From Rhodococcus sp. B7740 (GTDB lineage: Bacteria; Actinomycetota; Actinomycetes; Mycobacteriales; Mycobacteriaceae), in contig NZ_CP010797.1 in the NCBI RefSeq assembly GCF_000954115.1, positions 4,650,001-4,714,000 of the forward strand: a DNA stretch of 64,000 nucleotides, written 5' to 3'. The translations under genes were made by a program, and so were the position numbers. Position 1 is the stretch's first letter; every line of letters starts with the position of its first letter. Shown here one piece after another: positions 18,956 through 26,842 of this stretch. The notes beneath the pieces were generated by a model. That model had not been told where the DNA came from, made no database searches, and saw only the letters and a list, made by a program, of their open reading frames with translations.

Positions 18956-19297
18956 CTACTGGTCCGATTCGTTCGGTTCCATCTCGTTGACGATCAGCAG
19001 TCCGTCGCGGCCGCGCTGTTCGCGGTAGGCGACGCGGCCGACCGTGTGTGCGATGACCGGAGCGGTGACCAGGGTGAAGATGCCCACCAGCACCAGCATC
19101 CAGATGTCGACGTTGCCGCGCAGGCTGATGATGGCCCCGATCAGAACCATGATCAGCCCGACCACCTGTGGCTTGGTGGCCGCGTGCATCCGCGAGAGGG
19201 TGTCGGGAAAGCGCACGATGCCCACCGCCGCGGTGAAGGCGAGCAGGGCTCCGAACAGGATGAAGACGGAAGAAATGACCTGGGCTACGGTGCTCAT
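18956..19297 (-). CDS. mnhG: Mrp Na+/H+ antiporter subunit G
   Basis: 113 residues with three hydrophobic segments and the family motif GIVRFPDTLSRMHAATKPQ. Last gene of the operon, 19 bp after mnhF. The soluble C-terminus is charged (VAYREQRGRDGLL...). Its 3' end lies 9 bp from the convergent YbdK-family gene. Confidence 0.93.
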   Translation of the reverse strand: MSTVAQVISSVFILFGALLAFTAAVGIVRFPDTLSRMHAATKPQVVGLIMVLIGAIISLRGNVDIWMLVLVGIFTLVTAPVIAHTVGRVAYREQRGRDGLLIVNEMEPNESDQ

Positions 19298-19316
19298 TCG
19301 TCCCTCACTGTGTTGT

Positions 19317-19574
19317 TCATTCGTCCCTCACCCTGAATCGTGCGATGCTGACCGACCCGACGAAGCTGACCAGTGACAGCGCGACGATGGCCGGTACGAG
19401 GGTGGTGTCGCGGCTGTATACGGCCCACACGCCGAGACCGCACATCGAGACGGCGAGGATCGTGTCCATCGCGACGAGACGGTCGAGCGTGCTCGGTCCG
19501 TCGAGCAATCGGTACGCGGTGAGAATCGCGGCACCGATCAGGAGGGCTCCGGCAATCGCCAGTACGACGGTCAC
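19317..19574 (-). CDS. mnhF: Mrp Na+/H+ antiporter subunit F
   Basis: 85 residues from the GTG at 19574, which overlaps the mnhE stop (GTGA). Three membrane helices and the conserved RLLDGPSTLDRLVAMDT segment mark subunit F. The frame is open far upstream, but the length fits the family only from this start. Confidence 0.92.
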   Translation of the reverse strand: MTVVLAIAGALLIGAAILTAYRLLDGPSTLDRLVAMDTILAVSMCGLGVWAVYSRDTTLVPAIVALSLVSFVGSVSIARFRVRDE

Positions 19575-20218
19575 GACCAGTCCCCCTTCCTCTTGTCGTC
19601 GGTCTTCTTGTCGTCCCGAGGCGCGTCCGAATCGACCGGGATCGGATCGTCGCCGAGCACTCCGTGGTACTGCTCGTACTCCTGGAAGTGCAACGGGCTC
19701 GGCTTCCAGTCGGAGTCTCGCTCGAACGCGGCGATGAAGAGCTTCTCCATGTTTCGTACGTAGGCGTAGAAACCGTCGACGGCCTTCTGGGTGCCCATGT
19801 CCAACACGTGCACGTACAGCAGGCGTCTGGTCCGGTCTATTTCGAGCACCATGGTGCCGGGCACGAGATTCATCGCGTCGACGAACAGGGTGAGCACCAG
19901 ATCGGACTTGATCGCGATACGGCAGCGCAGCACCCCGGTGACCGGTGGAGCCTTGGGCCGGATGGCCAACCAGGCCACGCTGAAGCTCGATTCCATTGCG
20001 TAGTAGAGAAATACGACGGCCAGCTTGACGAGTGAGAACACGTGGATGCGGCCCTCGACGGGAACGCGAGGCAACGGCAGCAGCACCATGATGAGCAGTC
20101 CCACCGCGATGCCGCCGAGGATGTTCGCGGCAGAGACGTTGCCCCACAACAGAACCCAGATGGCGGTCAACCACGCGAGAGTCCACACGCGTAGCAGAAG
20201 GGAGCGGTTCATCTTCAT
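19571..20218 (-). CDS. mnhE: Mrp Na+/H+ antiporter subunit E
   Basis: 215 residues. Two N-terminal hydrophobic segments are followed by the cytoplasmic alpha/beta domain with FLYYAMESSFSVAWLAI, PGTMVLEID and VLDMGTQKAVDGFYAYVRNMEKLF. The C-terminal 35 residues are an acidic then basic tail beyond the usual domain. Start and stop overlap mnhD and mnhF by 4 bp each. Confidence 0.92.
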   Translation of the reverse strand: MKMNRSLLLRVWTLAWLTAIWVLLWGNVSAANILGGIAVGLLIMVLLPLPRVPVEGRIHVFSLVKLAVVFLYYAMESSFSVAWLAIRPKAPPVTGVLRCRIAIKSDLVLTLFVDAMNLVPGTMVLEIDRTRRLLYVHVLDMGTQKAVDGFYAYVRNMEKLFIAAFERDSDWKPSPLHFQEYEQYHGVLGDDPIPVDSDAPRDDKKTDDKRKGDWS

Positions 20219-21858
20219 CGAGTGCCTTCCTCGTCTCCGCGAGCCTGCTCGGCGGCCTGATCTCCGACGAATTCCGCTCCGCGCACCGCATCGATGTACA
20301 CCGATCGATCACGAAGGTCGGCCGCGGCGCGATCACTGATGTCGATGATGGGTCCCGCGAACACCGTCATGGCCAAGCCGACGGCAACGAGCCCGATCGT
20401 CGGGATCAGCATGAAGGCCGGCATCCGGCCCACGTCCTCGCGATCGCCGAACGCGATATCGGAGGAGTCGTCGAGCAGCGCGGACGGGCTGTTGTCCGCC
20501 AGGTCGCCCTCGGGGGCGTCGGCGCGAGCACGCCAGAACGCTTTGGTCCACACACGGGCGACGACGTACAGCGTCAGCAAGCTGGTGACCGTTCCGCCCG
20601 CGACGAGCAACCAGGCCAACACGCTGCCCTGCTCGCTACCGGCCTGCAGCAGTGCGACCTTGCCGATAAAGCCCGAGAACGGCGGAATGCCACCGAGATT
20701 GAGGGCCGGCACCAGGAACACGATCGCCAGCACCGGGCTGGCCGCAGCCAGACCACCGAGGCGTCGAAGAGACGACGAGCCGGCCTGACGCTCGATGAGA
20801 CCGACGACGAGGAACAGTGTCGTCTGCACCAGAATGTGGTGGGCGACGTAGTAGATCGAGCCGGACAGTCCCGATTGCGTCGACAGCGCGACGCCGAAGA
20901 TCATGTAGCCGATATGACTGACGAGGGTGAACGAGAGCAGTCGTTTGATGTCGCTCTGTGCGATGGAACCGAGGATGCCGACGAGCATCGTCAGCAGGCC
21001 ACAGACCATCAGTACGTTGTCGAGCGAGCCGTCGGGGAACAGCAGGGTGTGGGCGCGAATGATCGCGTACACACCGACTTTCGTCAGCAGGCCGGCGAAC
21101 ACGGCGGTGACCGGTGCCGGGGCGGTGGGGTAGGAGTCGGGCAGCGACGTCGAGAGTGGGAACACCGCGGCCTTGATGCCGAACGCGACCAGCAGGACTG
21201 CGAAGATCGCGGTCCTCGTTCCTGGGTTGATGTCGTCCATCCGTACCGCGATGTGGGCCAGGTTCAGCGTTCCGGTTGCGCCGTACACCAGCGCGATGCC
21301 GATCAGGAAGATCAGCGAGGACACCATCGACACCATCACGTACGACACGCCCGCGCGTACCCGGTCCGCACTCGCGCCGAGGGTCAGCAGCACGAACGAC
21401 GCCGCGAGCAACACCTCGAAGCCGACGAACAGATTGAAGAGGTCCCCTGCGAGGAACGCGTTGCAGACACCTGCGGTCAACGCGAGGTAGGTCGGCAGGA
21501 AGATCGAGACGGGCTGGTTCTCGCTGCCGTCACGGATGCCCTGACCGATCGAGTAGACCATGACGGCCAGCAGGACTATCGACGAGACGACGAGCATCAT
21601 CGCCGACAGGCGGTCCACCACGAGGGAGATGCCGAGCGGGGAGTCCCAGCCGCCGACCTGCAGTGCGCTGGTGCCGTCGCGATCGGCGAGGTAGAGCATC
21701 ACCGACGAGATGGCGACCACAGCGGTCAGCGCGACGAGGGTGATGAAACGCTGAGCGCGGGGACGTCGACCCAGCACCAGAGTCAGCGCCGCCGCCAACA
21801 TCGGAATCAGTACCGGCAGCGGAGTCAGAACGTCGATCACTCCTGGGGAGATCGTCAC
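20215..21858 (-). CDS. mnhD: Mrp Na+/H+ antiporter subunit D
   Basis: 547 residues, a proton-channel homologue of complex I NuoN/NuoM with about 14 membrane helices. Visible motifs are FVGFEVLLAASFVLLTLG with the membrane glutamate, FGIKAAVFPLSTSLPDSYPTAPAPV with the essential lysine, and SHIGYMIFGVAL. The C-terminus adds about 30 charged residues. Overlaps mnhC and mnhE by 4 bp. Confidence 0.94.
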   Translation of the reverse strand: MTISPGVIDVLTPLPVLIPMLAAALTLVLGRRPRAQRFITLVALTAVVAISSVMLYLADRDGTSALQVGGWDSPLGISLVVDRLSAMMLVVSSIVLLAVMVYSIGQGIRDGSENQPVSIFLPTYLALTAGVCNAFLAGDLFNLFVGFEVLLAASFVLLTLGASADRVRAGVSYVMVSMVSSLIFLIGIALVYGATGTLNLAHIAVRMDDINPGTRTAIFAVLLVAFGIKAAVFPLSTSLPDSYPTAPAPVTAVFAGLLTKVGVYAIIRAHTLLFPDGSLDNVLMVCGLLTMLVGILGSIAQSDIKRLLSFTLVSHIGYMIFGVALSTQSGLSGSIYYVAHHILVQTTLFLVVGLIERQAGSSSLRRLGGLAAASPVLAIVFLVPALNLGGIPPFSGFIGKVALLQAGSEQGSVLAWLLVAGGTVTSLLTLYVVARVWTKAFWRARADAPEGDLADNSPSALLDDSSDIAFGDREDVGRMPAFMLIPTIGLVAVGLAMTVFAGPIIDISDRAAADLRDRSVYIDAVRGAEFVGDQAAEQARGDEEGTR

Positions 21859-22478
21859 TGGTCGTCTCCCTTCTTCTGTGGCCTGCTGTCGTCCTTCTCG
21901 GCTGTGTCGATTCCGTCGAGCCCGCGCACCTGCGGATCGTCGTCGTCGTTGTCGAAATCACCGTCGTGCAGGTCCTCGTAGCATTCGAGGTCCTCGCGAT
22001 TGACGAGTTGTTCGATCGGAATCGGGTTGCCCTTCGAGTCGAACGCGTCGCCCCCGAAGCTCGGCTCGCCCGTCACCGGGTCGTCCGAGCGGTCGCGGTC
22101 GGGGGCCTCGGCCATCGAGCGACGCCGGGAGACCTTGGTGTCCTCGGGGTCGTTCTCCACGTCGTCCTTGGTGTTGAGAGTGAACGACCGGTACGCCAGC
22201 GCCAGGACGAACGCGGCGATACCCATCGTGATGACGATCGCCGTCAGGATCACCGCCTGGGCCAGGGGATCGGCCATCTCCTGATTGACGGCGTTGTCGC
22301 GACCCACGATGGGTGGTGCCCCCGCAGGCCCGCCGACGGTCAGCAACAGCAGATTGACGCCGTTGCCGAACAACAGCAGCCCGAGCAGCATCTTGGTGAT
22401 GCTCCGTTCGAGCAGTAGATACACACCCGATGCGACGAGAACACCGGTGATGATCAGCATTCCGAGATCTGCGGTCAT
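21855..22478 (-). CDS. mnhC: Mrp Na+/H+ antiporter subunit C with long acidic tail
   Basis: 207 residues. The first about 112 are the NuoK-like subunit C with three helices (GVYLLLERSITKMLLGLLLFGNGVNLLLL; DPLAQAVILTAIVITMGIAA). The remaining about 95 residues are hydrophilic and very acidic (for example DFDNDDDDP), about twice the usual family length. The tail is predicted cytoplasmic and disordered. Start overlaps mnhA by 4 bp. Confidence 0.92.
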   Translation of the reverse strand: MTADLGMLIITGVLVASGVYLLLERSITKMLLGLLLFGNGVNLLLLTVGGPAGAPPIVGRDNAVNQEMADPLAQAVILTAIVITMGIAAFVLALAYRSFTLNTKDDVENDPEDTKVSRRRSMAEAPDRDRSDDPVTGEPSFGGDAFDSKGNPIPIEQLVNREDLECYEDLHDGDFDNDDDDPQVRGLDGIDTAEKDDSRPQKKGDDQ

Positions 22479-25324
22479 GGGGCGCTCACTCGGCCTTGGC
22501 TCTGCATTTCCACCTGTGCGTCGAGACGGGCACCGAGACTACGGAGCACGTCGAGTACCAACCCGACCACGATGAGATACACACCGAGGTCGAAGAACAA
22601 TGCGGTGACCAACTTGATGTCGCCGAGAATCGGCAACGTCACCTCCAACGTCGCCGAGGACAACGCAGGCGCTCCGAGGAACATCGACGCCACCGCGGTA
22701 CCGGCCGCGAAGATCAACCCGAGACCGAGGATCTTGCCGGCGTCGATCGGCACTGCCTCGCCGAGCTCGTAGCGCCCACCCGCCAGGTACCGCAGCACCA
22801 GCGCGAGTCCGGCGGTGAGGCCACCGGCGAAACCGCCGCCGGGGGCGTTGTGGCCGGAGAAGAAGAAGTAGATCGAGAGCACCATGATCGTCGGGAAGAT
22901 CAATCGCGTCGTGACCTCGAGAATCAACGAGCGATGTCGCGGATCGATCAGATCGCCGCCGAGCAACCACGTCGTCTCCGCGGCGAAATTCGCATCCGAG
23001 GACGATGCGGGGGCGTCGGACACCCGCGGAGCGCTGCCGAACCGGCGGTTGCGGAAGACCAGGCTGGCCACGCCCGTCGCCGCGACGAGCAGAACGCAGA
23101 TCTCGCCGAGGGTGTCCCAGGCGCGGATGTCCACGAGGATGACGTTGATGACGTTCTTGCCGTCGCCCAGGTCGTAGGCGGCGTCCGGCAGGAGCAGCGA
23201 CACCGGGGCGGTGTTTCGGGCGTTCATCGCGAATGCGCCCAGCACACTGACGGTCGCTCCGACGGCGACGGCCAGCACGGCGCGGGGGCCGCGCGAACCG
23301 GCCGAGCCCCGATCGTCGACCTCGGCCGGCAGCTTGCGCAGCACCAACACGAACACGACGAGGGTGAGAGTCTCGACGAGGAACTGGGTCAGCGCCAGAT
23401 CCGGTGCGCCGTGAATGGCGAAGATGACGCCGCAGCCGTAGCCGGTCAGACCGACGAGGATGACGCTGGCCAGGCGGTTGCGCATCACCGTGGCCCCGAG
23501 GCCACCGGCGATCATGATCACGCCGATGACCAGCTGCAACGGGGTGTTCCACAGGGTGTAGTCCAGGCCGGAGTCCTGGCCGACGAGCAACACGATCATC
23601 GGCAGCAGCACCAGAGTCAGCAGGATCGTGCCCTGGGTGAGGGGGAGCGAACCGCGCTGGGTGGTGCCGGTCAGGCGGATGGACAGGGCATCCATGTACT
23701 TGAGCACGTTGTCGTAGATGCGGTCTGCATTGCCGAGCGGGGGATGCTCGAACTTGAGCCGGTTGACGACCCGGTGGGCGATGAACAGCCCGACACCGCC
23801 GGTGACGACGACGACCGTCAGCGCGAGCGGAAGGTTGAATCCGTGCCAGAGGGCCAGGTGGTAGGGCTCCTGGCCGTACGACGGGAGGGTGCGGGCGTAG
23901 GGACTGACGATGCGGTCGACGATCGAGGATCCGAATCCGGCGATCACGCCGAGAACCGCCAGGAAAGCAGGTGCAGCCAGGAACAGTGCGGACGGTGCAT
24001 GCATCGCCCTGACCGACGGACTCGGACGCTTGAGCTGCTTGCGTGCGAACGCGCCCCAGACGAATCGGATGCTGTAGGTGACCGTGAGAATCGAGCCGAT
24101 CACCAGGCCCGCGACGACGACGGCCGCGACGACGGGATCGAGCGTCGGCGTGCTGATCACGGCCGACAACGCAGTCTCCTTGCCGACGAACCCGAGCATC
24201 GGCGGGAGTCCGGCCATGCTGGCCGCGGCCAGCGCCGCTATCGCGGCGAGCCAGGGAGCCTTCTTGCCCAGGTGGGCGAGCTTGCGGATGTCGCGGGTGC
24301 CGGTGGTGTGATCGACGATGCCCACGACCATGAACAGCGCCGCTTTGAACATCGCGTGCGCGATCACCATCGTCAGGCCGGCGAGCATCGCCTTCTCCGA
24401 ACCGATGCCGACCAACACCATGAGAAAGCCGAGCTGACTGACGGTTCCGAACGCGAGGATCAGCTTGAGGTCGAATGCCCGCAGTGCTCGCCAACCGGCC
24501 AGGATCATCGACAGCAGTCCGAGGCTGATCACGGTGGCGCGCCACGGGCCGGAATCGGCGAACCCGGGGGCCAGGCGCGCCACCAGGTAGATGCCTGCTT
24601 TGACCATCGCGGCAGCATGGAGGTAGCCGCTCACCGGCGTCGGTGCGGCCATGGCTCCTGGCAACCAGAAGTGCAGTGGCACGATGGCCGACTTGCTCAG
24701 TGCACCGATCAGGACCAGCACGATCGCGACACCGGGCAACCATCCGCCCGGCGCGTTCGCGACCAGCTCGGAGAGGTTGTAGGTACCGGAGACCTGGCCG
24801 AGGATGATGATGCCCACCAGCATCGCCAGGCCACCCGCGGTGGTGACGAGCAGCGCCTGAGTGGCTGCGCGTCTGCTCGAGGCACGCTCGGCGTAGTGAC
24901 CGACGAGCAGGAACGACAGGACCGTCGTGATTTCCCAGAAGATGTAGAGCACCAGCATGTTGTCGCTGGTGATGAGGCCGAACATCGCACCGGAGAACGC
25001 GACCATCTCGGCGGCGAACAGCCCGAGCCGAGGTTCGTCGTCCTCGAAGTAGCGCGCACAGTACAGCAGAATCAGGGCACCGATTCCGAGGACCAGCAGC
25101 GACATGATGGCGGCGAGGGAATCGAATCGCATGTCGATGTTCATCGACAACCCGGGGACCCACTCGATGCTCAACTTCTGATCGGTGTTCCAGTTGCCCG
25201 ATACCCAGATCAGGCTCAGCGCAGGAACGAGAGCGAGGGGGAAGAACGCATTGCGACCCCACCACCGGACGAGAAGCGGCGCGAGCAGCGCGGCGGCGGC
25301 GTGCGCAAGAAGAATGGCGAGCAA
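22475..25324 (-). CDS. mnhA: Mrp Na+/H+ antiporter fused subunits A and B
   Basis: 949 residues: a NuoL-like subunit A fused to subunit B. The A part includes YIFWEITTVLSFLLVGHY with its membrane Glu, SKSAIVPLHFWLPGAMAAPTPVS and VSQLGFLMVLVGIG. The C-terminal about 140 residues carry the subunit B signature SGHNAPGGGFAGGL and a terminal helix bundle. No separate mnhB exists, so this is an A/B-fused type operon, giving A(B)-C-D-E-F-G. The whole complex exports Na+ in exchange for protons and supports salt and alkaline tolerance. Confidence 0.93.
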   Translation of the reverse strand: MLAILLAHAAAALLAPLLVRWWGRNAFFPLALVPALSLIWVSGNWNTDQKLSIEWVPGLSMNIDMRFDSLAAIMSLLVLGIGALILLYCARYFEDDEPRLGLFAAEMVAFSGAMFGLITSDNMLVLYIFWEITTVLSFLLVGHYAERASSRRAATQALLVTTAGGLAMLVGIIILGQVSGTYNLSELVANAPGGWLPGVAIVLVLIGALSKSAIVPLHFWLPGAMAAPTPVSGYLHAAAMVKAGIYLVARLAPGFADSGPWRATVISLGLLSMILAGWRALRAFDLKLILAFGTVSQLGFLMVLVGIGSEKAMLAGLTMVIAHAMFKAALFMVVGIVDHTTGTRDIRKLAHLGKKAPWLAAIAALAAASMAGLPPMLGFVGKETALSAVISTPTLDPVVAAVVVAGLVIGSILTVTYSIRFVWGAFARKQLKRPSPSVRAMHAPSALFLAAPAFLAVLGVIAGFGSSIVDRIVSPYARTLPSYGQEPYHLALWHGFNLPLALTVVVVTGGVGLFIAHRVVNRLKFEHPPLGNADRIYDNVLKYMDALSIRLTGTTQRGSLPLTQGTILLTLVLLPMIVLLVGQDSGLDYTLWNTPLQLVIGVIMIAGGLGATVMRNRLASVILVGLTGYGCGVIFAIHGAPDLALTQFLVETLTLVVFVLVLRKLPAEVDDRGSAGSRGPRAVLAVAVGATVSVLGAFAMNARNTAPVSLLLPDAAYDLGDGKNVINVILVDIRAWDTLGEICVLLVAATGVASLVFRNRRFGSAPRVSDAPASSSDANFAAETTWLLGGDLIDPRHRSLILEVTTRLIFPTIMVLSIYFFFSGHNAPGGGFAGGLTAGLALVLRYLAGGRYELGEAVPIDAGKILGLGLIFAAGTAVASMFLGAPALSSATLEVTLPILGDIKLVTALFFDLGVYLIVVGLVLDVLRSLGARLDAQVEMQSQGRVSAP

Positions 25325-25559
25325 AAGTCACTCCGTCGTCTCGGTCGCATCGGCGGTCAAACCGAGCGGTGGTCGTAGGGCGGCGATGAGTAGGGTGTGC
25401 GAAGTCCGTGTGAAATTCGATGTGAGGCTTTGAGAAGTACGAACCGGTTGCCGAACGGCAGCCGTGAGTTGTCGATGTCCACTTTACTTTGCGTGGTCGG
25501 ACGCGTGCCAAGCGGTACATAACGGTCGCGGTGACTCCGGTCGAGGGGAGCGCGTTGTC

Positions 25560-25970
25560 GTGAGCGGATCGAGGATCATTCGGACCGCCGGGCTGGCGTA
25601 CGTCCGGAATCGCCGAATGATCCAAACGCGATCGGCCGGCAAATCCGCGTTCTACATGGCGGGCGGAAAGATCGACCCCGGCGAGACACCCGAGCAAGCC
25701 CTCCATCGGGAGATCAGAGAAGAGCTCGACGCGTCGGTCAAGGGTGCCCGGCTGCTCGGGGTGTTCGAGTGTCAGGCATGGGGGCACCCGGCGGGCACCC
25801 CACTCGAGCTCACGTGTTTCCTCGCCGATCTGGCCGACGAGCCGACGCCGACCAGCGAGATCGCAGAGATCAGATACTTCACCCGTGACGAGTACGCAGC
25901 GATGCCGGACGTCGCTCCGGGATCACTGATGGTGTTCGACCGGATGAGAGCGCTCGATTTGATCGACTGA
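25560..25970 (+). CDS. Nudix hydrolase
   Basis: 136 residues from the GTG at 25560, which has a GAGGGGAG ribosome site. Nudix box complete: GKIDPGETPEQALHREIREEL, i.e. G-x5-E-x7-RE-xx-EE-L, at about residues 40-60. No other domain. Substrate unknown. Divergent from the mnh operon across 235 bp. In-frame codons exist upstream, but similarity starts at SRIIRTAGLAYV. Confidence 0.87.
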   Translation: MSGSRIIRTAGLAYVRNRRMIQTRSAGKSAFYMAGGKIDPGETPEQALHREIREELDASVKGARLLGVFECQAWGHPAGTPLELTCFLADLADEPTPTSEIAEIRYFTRDEYAAMPDVAPGSLMVFDRMRALDLID

Positions 25971-26032
25971 AGCGGGTACGTTGGGAACCGAGAGAACGAA
26001 CGTTCTCCACCGGCCACCGTTGAGGAGTCCCG

Positions 26033-26785
26033 ATGACGAACCTGTCCCAGAAAGCCACCACCCTGCTCGAGCTGCACAAGCCCGGAAACCCGGTCGTACT
26101 GCCGACCGTGTGGGACGCCTGGTCCGCCAATCTGGCCGTGTCCGCAGGCTTCACCGCGCTGACCGTCGGAAGCCACCCCGTCGCCGACTCCATCGGCAAG
26201 CCCGACAACGAAGGCATGACCTTCGACGAACTGCTCGCCCGCATCTCGCAGATCTCCGCCGCCGTCGACGTGCCGCTGTCGGTCGACATCGAAGCCGGCT
26301 ACGGCGAGGACCCCAAGCGACTGATCGACGGCCTCATCTCCGTCGGAGCCGTCGGCCTCAATATCGAGGACACCGTGCACAGCGAAGGCGGACGCCTGCG
26401 CGAAGCGCAGGAACACGCCGACTTCGTCGGAGCACTGCGCGCGGCGTCCGACGCCACCGACGTGCACGTGGTCATCAACGCCCGCACCGACCTGTTCGTC
26501 AAGGCGATCGGCGACGAGAGCGACCGCGTCGACCGCGCCATCGCGCGTCTGAAGCTGGCTGCCGCGGCCGGAGCCGATTCGCTCTACCCCGTCGGATTCC
26601 ACAACGACGCCGACTACAAGCGTCTCGCCGAGGAACTTCCGCTGCCCATCAACGCCATCGCCAACCCGGCCGAAGGCGATCTGTCGCACTTCGCATCCCT
26701 CGGTGTCGGTCGCATCAGCTTCGGACCGATCTTTCAGATGGAGTTGGCCAAGCGGGCAGAGGAGATCCTCGGCCGCTGGAAGTGA
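26033..26785 (+). CDS. Isocitrate lyase/PEP mutase family enzyme
   Basis: 250-residue alpha/beta-barrel of the PEP mutase/isocitrate lyase superfamily. Key segments: VLPTVWDAWSANLA, TVGSHPVADSIG, SVDIEAGYGED (metal-binding Asp/Glu), VGLNIEDTVH and VINARTD. It lacks the KKCGH motif of isocitrate lyases, so C-C or P-C bond cleavage of a small carboxylate (2-methylisocitrate or oxaloacetate-like) is more likely. Exact substrate is unknown. No operon partner is evident. Confidence 0.85.
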   Translation: MTNLSQKATTLLELHKPGNPVVLPTVWDAWSANLAVSAGFTALTVGSHPVADSIGKPDNEGMTFDELLARISQISAAVDVPLSVDIEAGYGEDPKRLIDGLISVGAVGLNIEDTVHSEGGRLREAQEHADFVGALRAASDATDVHVVINARTDLFVKAIGDESDRVDRAIARLKLAAAAGADSLYPVGFHNDADYKRLAEELPLPINAIANPAEGDLSHFASLGVGRISFGPIFQMELAKRAEEILGRWK

Positions 26786-26802
26786 GAGCGGCTTCGCCGC
26801 GG

Positions 26803-26842
26803 GTGAGCAGAACTTCGTAGCCTGCTACGAGTTTCCGTTCAC
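26803..26842. repeat. 40-bp palindromic intergenic element, copy A
   Basis: GTGAGC, then CTTCGTAG facing CTACGAG, then GTTCAC form a stem-loop between the convergent PEP-mutase-like and Cdc48-like genes. A second 40-bp copy sits at 31701-31740. The right arm supplies the stop codon of the ATPase gene (complement of 26839-26841). A role as a bidirectional terminator is plausible. Confidence 0.75.

Noticed and set aside
22496..25378. 960-codon plus-strand open frame opposite mnhA
   Set aside because: Composition-driven antisense frame. The minus strand encodes a clear MnhA; the antisense product is His/Arg/Glu-rich with no domain.
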